From Mesorhizobium sp. PAMC28654 (GTDB lineage Bacteria; Pseudomonadota; Alphaproteobacteria; Rhizobiales; Rhizobiaceae): DNA of 64,000 bases. Shown here in pieces: positions 54,225-61,732 of this stretch; position 1 is the stretch's first letter, and the number at the start of each line of letters is the position of its first letter. The notes under the pieces are model-generated. The model saw nothing but the letters and a program-made list of their open reading frames with translations, had not been told where the DNA came from and searched no databases. Both the position numbers and the translations under genes were made by a program. The DNA is taken from assembly GCF_020616515.1 (NCBI RefSeq), contig NZ_CP085135.1:2480001-2544000 (forward strand), read 5' to 3'.

Positions 54225-55081
54225 GGTTCGCGCTCATCGACCAGGCGAAGAAGGATTTCCCTGTGGACCGTTTGTGCGCGACGCTGGGTGTCAGCCCGAG
54301 CGGCTACTTTGCCTGGGGGCGCCGGCCGGCGTGCCGCCGGCAGCGCGACGACATGATAATGCTGGCGCATGTGCGATCGTCGTTCGCGCTGTCGAACGGA
54401 ACCTATGGTAGCCCGCGCATGACGCGGGAACTGCAAGACAATGGCTTTGCCATTGGCCGGCGACGAACGGCGCGTCTGATGCGGGAGAATGGCCTCCAGG
54501 CAAGACAGAAGCGGCGGTTCAAGCGCACGACGGACAGCGAACACGCCTTTCCGGTTGCCCCCAATGTCATCGACCAGGATTTTGCCGCCACTGGTCCCAA
54601 CCAGAAATGGGGTGCCGACATCTCCTACATCTGGACGCGGGAGGGCTGGTTGTACCTTGCTGTCGTCATCGATCTGTTTGCCCGCAAGGTCGTTGGCTGG
54701 GCTGCTGGCAACCGGCTACACCGCAGCCTGGCTCTGGCAGCGCTCAACAAGGCGTTCGTCATGCGGCAGCCGGAACCCGGCCTCATTCACCACTCCGACC
54801 GCGGCAGCCAATATTGTTCTATCGACTACCAAGCCGAATTGCGTGCCGCCGGCGTCATCATCTCAATGTCAGGCAAGGGCAATTGCTTTGATAACGCCAT
54901 GGTCGAAACATTCTTCAAGACGCTGAAAACTGAACTGATCTGGCGCACCTCTTTCCTTACCCGCGCCGATGCCCAAGCCGCCATTGCCCGATATATCGAC
55001 GGCTTCTACAATCCCATCCGGCGGCATTCCGCGCTCGACTACATCAGCCCGATGCAGTTCGAGCGAAACGCCGCCGAATGA
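54221..55081 (+). CDS. IS3-family transposase OrfB (DDE catalytic subunit)
   Basis: 286-aa integrase-core protein. The N-terminal HTH_21-like region contains GTYGSPRMTRELQDNGFAIG. The catalytic triad is seen as Asp in WGADISYIWT, Asp in IHHSDRGSQYCS and Glu in NAMVETFFKTLKTEL, with the DDE spacing usual for IS3. It starts at a GTG overlapping orfA, and in many IS3 elements is made mainly as an OrfAB frameshift fusion. Confidence 0.95.
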   Translation: MRFALIDQAKKDFPVDRLCATLGVSPSGYFAWGRRPACRRQRDDMIMLAHVRSSFALSNGTYGSPRMTRELQDNGFAIGRRRTARLMRENGLQARQKRRFKRTTDSEHAFPVAPNVIDQDFAATGPNQKWGADISYIWTREGWLYLAVVIDLFARKVVGWAAGNRLHRSLALAALNKAFVMRQPEPGLIHHSDRGSQYCSIDYQAELRAAGVIISMSGKGNCFDNAMVETFFKTLKTELIWRTSFLTRADAQAAIARYIDGFYNPIRRHSALDYISPMQFERNAAE

Positions 55082-55198
55082 GCAACCCGCTCTCCACTTT
55101 ACCGAAGCAAGTCCAGACAGCGACTGCGGCGCGGGTTTTCATTCTTTTTCTCCAAATGGGTGTTTTGCAGAGCCGTGGCCCGGCTCTTTGTGATCGGT

Positions 55199-55855
55199 CT
55201 AGGCGGCGACGGCGACCTTGCCGGGGCCTGCCGGGAATACGCCCGACATCACCGTAAACCCCTTGATGCGCTTGACCCGGTCGCACCAGCGCCGGATGGC
55301 CGGATAGTCCTGGCGCGGAATACCGCCCTCCTCCGACAGGATGATGTAGGGAAAGCAGGCAATGTCGGCGATGGTTGGATGACCCGCCGAACAGATCCAG
55401 TCGCGGCCCTGCTGCTCGCCGAACCACAGATGTTCGTCGAGGATGCGGAACAGCCGATGCGCGCCGGCGCGGACGGCATCGATGTCGAAATCATAGAACA
55501 GGCCGTCATGCAGGCGCGCCGCCGAGGAGGTCGCGGTGATGCCGTCGGCGAAGGCCAGCCATTGGCTGATCTCGCCCAGCAGCGCCGGGTTGTCCCTGGG
55601 ATACCACGTGCCTGATGGATCGTATTTCGACGCAAGGTAGACGAGGATCGCCTGCGCATCGCGCAGCAGCAGCCCGTCATCGTCGAGCACCGGCAATTGC
55701 CCGAGCGGATTGAGCTTGAGGAACCACTCCGATTTGTGCTCGCGGCCGGGATAGAAGTCGACAGGCACGGTCTTGTAGTCGACGCCGAGAAAGCTCAGCA
55801 GCAGGCGCAATTTGTAGCAATTGCCTGACAGTTCGTAGTCGTAAAGCGTGATCAT
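55199..55855 (-). CDS. glutathione S-transferase-like protein (NdmE-like)
   Basis: 218-aa GST fold. The thioredoxin-like N-terminal domain has LYDYELSGNCYKLRLLLSFLGV and the cis-Pro region NPLGQLPVLDDDGLLLRDAQAIL; an all-helical C-terminal domain follows (STIADIACFPYI-like PTIADIACFPYI). In the P. putida CBB5 system, NdmE is a GST homologue needed structurally with NdmC and NdmD. This gene follows the NdmD-like gene by 9 bp, in the same order. A separate glutathione-conjugating or formaldehyde-adduct role is possible given frmA next to it. Confidence 0.85.
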   Translation of the reverse strand: MITLYDYELSGNCYKLRLLLSFLGVDYKTVPVDFYPGREHKSEWFLKLNPLGQLPVLDDDGLLLRDAQAILVYLASKYDPSGTWYPRDNPALLGEISQWLAFADGITATSSAARLHDGLFYDFDIDAVRAGAHRLFRILDEHLWFGEQQGRDWICSAGHPTIADIACFPYIILSEEGGIPRQDYPAIRRWCDRVKRIKGFTVMSGVFPAGPGKVAVAA

Positions 55856-55864
55856 CGGCTGCTC

Positions 55865-57628
55865 CTAGATGTCCAGCACGAGGCGTGCCGATTTGGCCCG
55901 CGAGACACAGGTCATGATCTTGTTCCCGGCTTTTTTCTCGGCGTCGTTCAGATAGACGTCCTGGTGGTCCGGCTCGCCTTCGATCACTGTCGCAACGCAG
56001 GTGCCGCAAGCGCCCTGCTCGCAGGACGACGGCACATCGATGCCGTTCTCGCGCATCACCTGCATGATGGTCTTGCCGGCGGGCACCTTGAGCGTGACGC
56101 AGGAGCGCGCCAGGGCCACCTCAAAACTCGAACTGTCGTCGATCTTGTTGGTGTTCTTGAAATACTCGAAATGCACGGCGGCGTCCGGCCAGCCTTGCTC
56201 GGCCGCGACCTTGCGGGCAGCTTCCAGCATCGGGCCGGGGCCGCAAATGTAGACATGCATGCCATTCCGGTAAGGCGAAAGCAGCTCGCGCAATTTCGCG
56301 CCAGTTTGTTCTGGCGTGAGGCCAAGATGCGGCACAAGCGAGCCGCCGAGCTGCCGCAGGCGGTCGGAGAAGGCGAGATGGTCTTCGCCTTGCGCGAAAT
56401 AGTGCAGTTCATGCGCCAGATCCTGGTTCTTCAGCGCCTGCGCCATGGCCAGCAGCGGCGTGATGCCGATGCCGCCGGCGATAAACAGCGTCTTGATCGC
56501 GTCGCGGCGCAGCGGAAAATTGTTGCGCGGCTCGGAAATCGCCAGCACGTCGCCTTCACGCACGGTCTCGTGCATGCATTTGGAGCCGCCCTTCGAATCC
56601 CTCTCCAGCTTGACGCCGATGGTGAAGCTGTCGGTTTCGCCAGGACCGTTGGTGATCGAATATTGCCGGACCTCGCCATTGGGCATGTGGACATCGATAT
56701 GGGCACCCGGCTGGAAGGTGGGCAGAAGCCCCTTGATCGGGCGCAGCTCGAACCCGGCTATGCCGTCGGCTGCCTGCCATTTCCGCGCCACCGTGACGCG
56801 CAACGCCGCCTTGCGGCCATGCGTCGTCAGTTCCGGCATCTCGGCAAGCTCGGCCGACACCTTTTCATAGACAGGCTCGATCGGGGCGGGCGCGACCGCG
56901 CTTGCAGCCTCGCGTTCCACCGCATCGCGCAGCTTGCCAAGCCGTTCATTATGGTGGCGCAGGACGGCGATATGGGCGGCTCCTTCGATATCCCCGTCGA
57001 GCACGCCGCGAATGACCGAGCGGTTGGAATCGACAGGCTGGACAAAGAACACGCCATGCGTCTCCTCGCCGCCGTTACGCGAGCGGAGCGCCACGGCAAA
57101 ATCCTGCGCGGCTTCGACCAGCATATCCGCGCCGTCGCCCTCGACAGCCCCGCTGGGCTGGAAGCGATAGGCCTTCAGCTTCTCTACGACCCTGTCGGCG
57201 GGCGCGTTGACCGGAATGCCGCGCAAGGCGAGCAACTTGCCCTCCGGCAGCCCGACATCGGGAACCTCCCCTTGCGGCTCCTCGGATGACCAGACGAGGC
57301 CATAGCGCTCCACGGCGGGAAAGGTGCGGTTGGTGATGGTGCGCGCCGGCGCGTCGGCTGGGTGCGCGGGGATATAGGTGCAGCCGGCGGTGCGGTTCGA
57401 ATAGCGCCAGCCATGGTACTGGCACTTCAACTCGCGGCCGTCATTGATGCCGATCGACAGCCTGACGCCGCGATGCAGGCAGCGGTTCTCCCAGATGTTG
57501 ATGTAACCGTCATCGGCGCGCCAGACGGCGAACTCCCGGCCAAGCAACTGGCCATGGAAAACGTGGCGGTAAGGCAAATCATGGGCAGCGGCGATCGGAT
57601 GCCACCGGTTCCTGGCTTCTTGCAACAT
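55865..57628 (-). CDS. Rieske-domain-fused reductase (NdmD-like)
   Basis: 587-aa electron-transfer protein with three redox modules. Residues about 8-110 are a Rieske [2Fe-2S] domain with ligands C50-x-H52 and C69-x2-H72 (CLHRG; CQYHGW). Residues about 255-490 are a flavin/NAD reductase of the phthalate-dioxygenase-reductase type (RQYSITNGPGE; GGIGITPLLAM; YICGPGPML). The C terminus is a plant-type [2Fe-2S] ferredoxin with cysteines 536, 541, 544 and 574 (CEQGACGTC). Reductases normally lack a Rieske domain; NdmD of P. putida CBB5 is the known exception and has almost the same length (588 aa by recollection). It would supply the cluster missing from the two oxygenase subunits. GGAG precedes the ATG. 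Confidence 0.93.
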   Translation of the reverse strand: MLQEARNRWHPIAAAHDLPYRHVFHGQLLGREFAVWRADDGYINIWENRCLHRGVRLSIGINDGRELKCQYHGWRYSNRTAGCTYIPAHPADAPARTITNRTFPAVERYGLVWSSEEPQGEVPDVGLPEGKLLALRGIPVNAPADRVVEKLKAYRFQPSGAVEGDGADMLVEAAQDFAVALRSRNGGEETHGVFFVQPVDSNRSVIRGVLDGDIEGAAHIAVLRHHNERLGKLRDAVEREAASAVAPAPIEPVYEKVSAELAEMPELTTHGRKAALRVTVARKWQAADGIAGFELRPIKGLLPTFQPGAHIDVHMPNGEVRQYSITNGPGETDSFTIGVKLERDSKGGSKCMHETVREGDVLAISEPRNNFPLRRDAIKTLFIAGGIGITPLLAMAQALKNQDLAHELHYFAQGEDHLAFSDRLRQLGGSLVPHLGLTPEQTGAKLRELLSPYRNGMHVYICGPGPMLEAARKVAAEQGWPDAAVHFEYFKNTNKIDDSSSFEVALARSCVTLKVPAGKTIMQVMRENGIDVPSSCEQGACGTCVATVIEGEPDHQDVYLNDAEKKAGNKIMTCVSRAKSARLVLDI

Positions 57629-57649
57629 TCATCGTCTCCAAAAATCTTG

Positions 57650-58555
57650 TCAGGCCGCAACCGGGATCACGCCGTAGGTCACGCCCTTCTGGCTGAGCCA
57701 GCGCCGGTAGGCGATGGCCGACTTGTCGGCCCGGATGGGCGTTTCGGCACGCGGGTCCAGCGGCAGGCGCTTTGGCACCTGGTTCTCCAGGATTGGCTTG
57801 TCCTGGCCGAAAATCGTCTGCTGAAAGCGCTTGATCACCTTGTCTTCATTGTCCTCGTCGAGCACGCAAAGCAGCATGTGGGCGCGCACATGCTCCTGGT
57901 CGACGGGCTGCAGAAAGACGGCGATGACATCGCGCCGGGTCTCGTCGAGCGGGCTCGATTTGTAGAGCACCGAGCAATAGGGGTGCGGCACGCGGTAGAC
58001 ATAGTCCACGTCCGCACCGCCATCCGAAACCGTCGAAGCCATCGGCTGGAAGAAGCGGCAACGTGTGGCCAGGATCTCGTCACGGTCGACGGAGATCTCG
58101 ACGTCGTATTCCTTGACTTCGGTATGCGGTTCGACGCCGAGGATGTCGGTGTGCACATAGGGGAAGTGGCCCATGTCGAGAAAATTCTCGATGGCGCGCG
58201 GCGCCGAGACGTTGACGCCAAATGTTGCCGCGTTGAGCTTGCGGCGGTCAGGCTCTTCATATTCCGGGATCGGGAACAGCTCGGCCGGCGGCGAGCCGAG
58301 CGAGATCCAGACATAGCCATAGGCGCTCTTGACGGGCAGTGTCTCACGGATTGACGCAGGATCGACCTGTTCGCCAGGCCGCAGGTCGGGCCGAGATTTC
58401 CAGGCACTGATGGCGCCGTTCGCGCCGACCGCGAAGCTGATCTTCTCCCCGAGCAGAATTGTCTCCACAACCCTGTCAGGCGCCGTCTCGGTAATGGCGC
58501 CGATCGGATGCCAGAGGTTGAGAATGACCGGGTCCGAACATTTCGTCTGTATCAT
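57650..58555 (-). CDS. Rieske-less oxygenase catalytic subunit (NdmC-like), copy 1
   Basis: 301-aa protein related to Rieske non-heme iron oxygenase alpha subunits of the demethylase type. The mononuclear iron site is visible as D127-x2-H130-x4-H135 (NFLDMGHFPYVHTD), with a further carboxylate likely in QDKPILENQ. Where the Rieske ligands CxH and CxxH should be, the sequence goes directly from GANGAISAW to LPVKSAYGYVWISLG with no Cys-His pairs, so the cluster is absent. The ATG at 58555 has GAAGGA upstream; ATG 58561 and TTG 58579 are alternatives. It lies 21 bp before the Rieske-fused reductase gene. It is predicted to remove an N- or O-methyl group and release formaldehyde. Confidence 0.9.
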   Translation of the reverse strand: MIQTKCSDPVILNLWHPIGAITETAPDRVVETILLGEKISFAVGANGAISAWKSRPDLRPGEQVDPASIRETLPVKSAYGYVWISLGSPPAELFPIPEYEEPDRRKLNAATFGVNVSAPRAIENFLDMGHFPYVHTDILGVEPHTEVKEYDVEISVDRDEILATRCRFFQPMASTVSDGGADVDYVYRVPHPYCSVLYKSSPLDETRRDVIAVFLQPVDQEHVRAHMLLCVLDEDNEDKVIKRFQQTIFGQDKPILENQVPKRLPLDPRAETPIRADKSAIAYRRWLSQKGVTYGVIPVAA

Positions 58556-58595
58556 TTTCATGTCCTTCGAAGGAGCCAAGCCGGCACCGATCCCG

Positions 58596-59456
58596 TCAGG
58601 CCTGGGCCGGAATGGCGCCGTAGGTTATTGCCCGCTCGCGCAGCCAGCGCCGGTAGGAGACAGAGACGGCGTCGGCACGGATCGGCGTTTCGGCACGCGG
58701 GTCGAGCGGCAGCCGTCGCGGCACCTGGTTTTCAAGGATCGGCTTGTCCTGGGCGAAGATGAGCTGCATGAAGCTGCGCACCGTCGCCGCGTCGATGCCG
58801 TCCTTGAGATAGCAAAGAAAGGGATGAGCGATGCAGTTGTCCTCATCGACCGGCTGCACGAACAGGGTGATGACGTCGAGCCGGTCCTTCTGCACCGGAT
58901 TGCTCTTGTAGAGGGCCACGGTATAGGGCCGGATCACCTTGTATATGTAGTCGACGACAAAGCCTTCCTTGGCGGTGGGCGAGGCAAGCGGCTGATAGAA
59001 TTTGCATTCGGTGGCCAGCACCTCGTCCTTGTCGGTGATCTCGACCTTGTAGGGCACCACTTCAGTGTGCGGTTCATCGCCCAGCAGGCCAGTGTGAACG
59101 AAGGGGAAATGCCCCATGTCGAGAAAGTTCTCGACGGCGCGCAGGCCCGACACCTTGACCGCGATCGAGCCGCCGGTGACCAGATGCCGGTCCGCCTCGT
59201 TCGACTCCGGAATATGGATGATGTCCTGCCAGGGCTTGCCGAGGCACGCCCAGACAAAGCCGTAACGCTCGGCCGCATTGACCTGTTCGCCGGTGTCCCG
59301 CCGAACGATCTCCTTGTTGTAGCGCCCCTTGCAGGTGACCACGAGATCGACACCAAGAAGCCGTGTGGCGAATGGAGTGTCGGCGGAAAGCATCGAGCTA
59401 TCAGCAACGATATGCCAGTCGTTTAGGAGAGCCCTGTCACCGCAAGGACCTGTCAT
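58596..59456 (-). CDS. Rieske-less oxygenase catalytic subunit (NdmC-like), copy 2
   Basis: 286-aa paralogue of copy 1 and first gene of the operon. The iron site is D113-x2-H116-x4-H121 (NFLDMGHFPFVHTG), with QDKPILENQVPRRLPLDPRA near the C terminus nearly identical to copy 1. It also lacks CxH/CxxH Rieske ligands. The start is set by GGGAGGA before ATG 59456; the frame remains open to 59666 without family sequence. The two copies share the core but diverge in the N-terminal third, so they may have different substrates or form a hetero-oligomer. Confidence 0.9.
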   Translation of the reverse strand: MTGPCGDRALLNDWHIVADSSMLSADTPFATRLLGVDLVVTCKGRYNKEIVRRDTGEQVNAAERYGFVWACLGKPWQDIIHIPESNEADRHLVTGGSIAVKVSGLRAVENFLDMGHFPFVHTGLLGDEPHTEVVPYKVEITDKDEVLATECKFYQPLASPTAKEGFVVDYIYKVIRPYTVALYKSNPVQKDRLDVITLFVQPVDEDNCIAHPFLCYLKDGIDAATVRSFMQLIFAQDKPILENQVPRRLPLDPRAETPIRADAVSVSYRRWLRERAITYGAIPAQA

Positions 59457-59575
59457 TGCAATTGTCCTCCCTGGCCGGCTCTTCACCTTGAATCCGGCTT
59501 GGTAAGCGTCACCATTGCAAACACAAGATTGGATATCAATCAATGCATTTTTTGTAGCCAATGAATGTTTTTTGG

Positions 59576-59695
59576 TTGACAGATTAAAAGGATTGCATCC
59601 CATATATGTCACACCGCAACCTGGGATATGGGGCGCTGGAATGATGTCAATGATCGACGGTGACATTGCGAAAGGCGCGCTGGAAATCCAGCGCG
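59576..59695 (+). promoter_or_regulatory. divergent promoter and operator region of the demethylase/transport locus
   Basis: The 249-bp gap between the oxygenase operon and gntR is AT-rich in part. TTGACA (59576-59581) with CATATA about 19 bp downstream could drive gntR. CCCATAT and ATATGGG form an inverted pair between about 59599 and 59638. ATGTCA-N11-TGACAT (59644-59666) is a further dyad. A perfect 8-bp hairpin CGCGCTGG-AAAT-CCAGCGCG (59676-59695) lies just before the GTG of gntR. The GntR protein probably binds one of the dyads. Confidence 0.45.
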
Positions 59696-59705
59696 ACCCC
59701 GCACC

Positions 59706-60545
59706 GTGAGCAGCCGTTCCCAGTCAATCGCCGAAACGCTGACACGCGCCGTCATTGACCACAGGCTCGTCCCTGGCTGCAAGCTCGGCGAACGCGAACT
59801 CGCCGAAATATTCGACGTCAGCCGCATCGTCGTCCGCCAGGCCTTGATCCGGCTCGCCGATGACGGACTGGCCCAGATCGAGCGCAATCGCGGCGCCTTC
59901 GTCGCCAGGCCGAGCATGCAGGAGGCGATGGAAATCTACGACGCCCTGACGCTTGTCGAACAGGGCGTGGCAGCGCAGCTCAGCGATCGGCTGGGTCCGG
60001 CCGGCTGGGCCGAACTGCGCCACCATGTCGAGCGGCAGCGCCAGGCCGTGGCCACGGGCAATGATGCGCTGGCCGATGTGCTTGGCCAGGAGTTTCATAC
60101 CGTCTTCGTTCGCCTCAGCCGCAACAAGGTGATGCAGGAAATCCATGCGCAGCTTGTGCGCCGCACGACGCTGCTGCGGTCGCTCATTTCAGCCGATTTC
60201 GATTACTGCAATCTGCTGGACGACCACTCGCGGGTGGTCGACCTTCTGGAAAAGGGCCGCCTGAAACAGGCAATGGACCTCATCGACACCCATCACCGGT
60301 CGGTGGTGCGCGGCTACATCATGGACCGCGAGGTGTTTCCGGAAATGACGCCCGCCGAGGCTCTTGCCCCCTATCTCGATGGCACGGCCGATGCAGCCAC
60401 GACAGCGGTTCCGCTCCGAAGGATGGCGAAGTCATCAGGCAATGGCGACGCGGCAACGCATCTACATGTCCATCTTCCAAAAACAGACCCGGCACCCGCA
60501 AGCCGGGCATCAAGCAAAAAAACCAACAGAGGGTTGCCATCATGA
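59706..60545 (+). CDS. GntR/FadR-family transcriptional regulator
   Basis: 279-aa regulator. The winged helix is TLTRAVIDHRLVPGCKLGERELAEIFDVSRIVVRQALIRLADDGLAQIERNRGAFV, and the C-terminal FCD-type ligand domain includes RTTLLRSLISADFDYCNLLDDHSRVVDLLEKG and metal-site-like histidines (QEFHTVF; DTHHRSV). A GTG start. The last 45 residues are low-complexity tail. It is divergent from the oxygenase operon and overlaps the BMP receptor gene by ATGA, so it likely controls both arms. Confidence 0.9.
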   Translation: MSSRSQSIAETLTRAVIDHRLVPGCKLGERELAEIFDVSRIVVRQALIRLADDGLAQIERNRGAFVARPSMQEAMEIYDALTLVEQGVAAQLSDRLGPAGWAELRHHVERQRQAVATGNDALADVLGQEFHTVFVRLSRNKVMQEIHAQLVRRTTLLRSLISADFDYCNLLDDHSRVVDLLEKGRLKQAMDLIDTHHRSVVRGYIMDREVFPEMTPAEALAPYLDGTADAATTAVPLRRMAKSSGNGDAATHLHVHLPKTDPAPASRASSKKTNRGLPS

Positions 60546-61636
60546 ACGACGTAACAAGACGCGATTTCCTGAAATACAGCGGTGCAATCGGTGCGGCGCT
60601 TGGCACTGGCAGTCTGAGCACGGTCGCGCAGGCACAGGAGGTGCTGAAAATCGGCGCCGTCTATGTCTCACCGGTGGCTGAAATCGGCTGGACCAAGCAA
60701 CACAGCCTCGGCGTCGAGGCGATCAAGGCCGCGTTCGGCGACAAGGTCGAACTCACCGTCATCGACAATATCTTCATGCCGCAGGACGCCGAGCGCATCT
60801 TCCGTGAGCTGGCCAGCGCCGGCAACAAGCTGATCTTCGGCACCAGCTTCTCGCACGGAACGCCGATGCAGAAAGTGGCGCCGCGATTCCCCAAGGTGGC
60901 CTTCGAACATTGCTCCGGCATCGTCCACCTCGCCAATCTCGGCACCTTCGAAGCCAAATATTACGAAGGCACTTTCGTCGCCGGGGCCGCAGGCGCCTAC
61001 GTGTCGAAGGCCGGCAAGATCGGCTTCATCGGCGGCTTCCCGATCCCCGACATCGTCGGCCCGGCCAATGCGCTGCTGCTTGGCGCGCAAAGCGTCAATC
61101 CGAACGCCACCTGCAACGCGATCTTCCTCAATTCCTGGTTCGATCCGGGCAAGGAAAAGGAGGCCGCCAAGACGCTGATCTCACAGGGCTGCGACGTCAT
61201 CTGCTCGATGACGGACACGGCAACCGGCGTCCAGGTCGCCGGCGAAGGCGGCGCCTGGTCGATCGGCTATGCCAGCGACATGGCGAAGTTCGGCTCCGGC
61301 AAGCAGCTGACGTCGTTCGTCCTCGACTGGACCAGCGATTATGTTGGCGCGGCCAAGGCCGTCGCTGCCGGCACCTGGAAGCCTGAAGTGCGTTGGGACG
61401 GGCTGGCGGGCGGCGTGGTCAAGATGGCGCCCTACAATGAAGGCATTCCCGCCGATGCCCGGGCCAAGCTGAAACAGCTGGAGGCCGATATCGGCAGCGG
61501 CAAGGTGCATCCCTATGCCGGCGAGTTGAAGGACCAGGGCGGCACCGTCAAGGTCGCCGCCGGTTCTGTTCTCGCCGACAACGACATTCGCGGCATGAAC
61601 TGGTTCGTGAAGGGGATGATCGGCAAGCTGAGCTGA
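60542..61636 (+). CDS. BMP-family ABC transporter substrate-binding protein (purine/nucleoside class)
   Basis: 364-aa receptor of the BMP/PnrA family, whose characterised members bind nucleosides or related purine compounds. The N terminus carries a twin-arginine signal (TRRDFLKYSGAIGAALG) with cleavage after AQA, so it is predicted to be exported folded. Family segments are VYVSPVAEIGWTKQHSLGVEAI, FGTSFSHGTPMQKVAPRFPKVAFEH, KIGFIGGFPIPDIVG and CDVICSMTDTATGVQVAGEGG. It is the receptor of the importer encoded by the next two genes, and likely brings in the demethylase substrate. Confidence 0.92.
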   Translation: MNDVTRRDFLKYSGAIGAALGTGSLSTVAQAQEVLKIGAVYVSPVAEIGWTKQHSLGVEAIKAAFGDKVELTVIDNIFMPQDAERIFRELASAGNKLIFGTSFSHGTPMQKVAPRFPKVAFEHCSGIVHLANLGTFEAKYYEGTFVAGAAGAYVSKAGKIGFIGGFPIPDIVGPANALLLGAQSVNPNATCNAIFLNSWFDPGKEKEAAKTLISQGCDVICSMTDTATGVQVAGEGGAWSIGYASDMAKFGSGKQLTSFVLDWTSDYVGAAKAVAAGTWKPEVRWDGLAGGVVKMAPYNEGIPADARAKLKQLEADIGSGKVHPYAGELKDQGGTVKVAAGSVLADNDIRGMNWFVKGMIGKLS

Positions 61637-61657
61637 TCGCTGATCAAAGAGCCGGCC

Positions 61658-61685
61658 GGCGCCGAAGCTGAGTTGCTTCGGCGCC
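61658..61685 (+). terminator. perfect 11-bp stem-loop after the BMP receptor gene
   Basis: GGCGCCGAAGC and GCTTCGGCGCC around loop TGAGTT, 21 bp after the stop codon and 47 bp before the ATPase gene. It is an intra-operon hairpin without U-tract. Confidence 0.55.
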
Positions 61686-61732
61686 AGCCAGCTTGCGTCC
61701 AACCTCGCTTCACGCCACGGCAGGACCCGCCA

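Larger units (their letters stand above)
53879..55115 (+). mobile_element. complete IS3-family insertion sequence (1,237 bp)
   Basis: Terminal inverted repeats of 26 bp (53879-53904 and 55090-55115) match at 22 positions; both begin TGGACTTGC and end AAAGTGGAGAG inward. A 3-bp direct repeat GAC flanks the element (53876-53878 and 55116-55118). Inside are two overlapping transposase frames on the plus strand, opposite to the interrupted frmA. Length, ends, duplication size and orfA/orfB layout fit the IS3 family. Both genes look intact, so it may still be active. Confidence 0.96.

Noticed and set aside
53879..55115. Larger transposon or genomic island edge
   Set aside because: The inverted repeats and target duplication delimit a simple IS; no integrase, tRNA or attachment site was seen near it.
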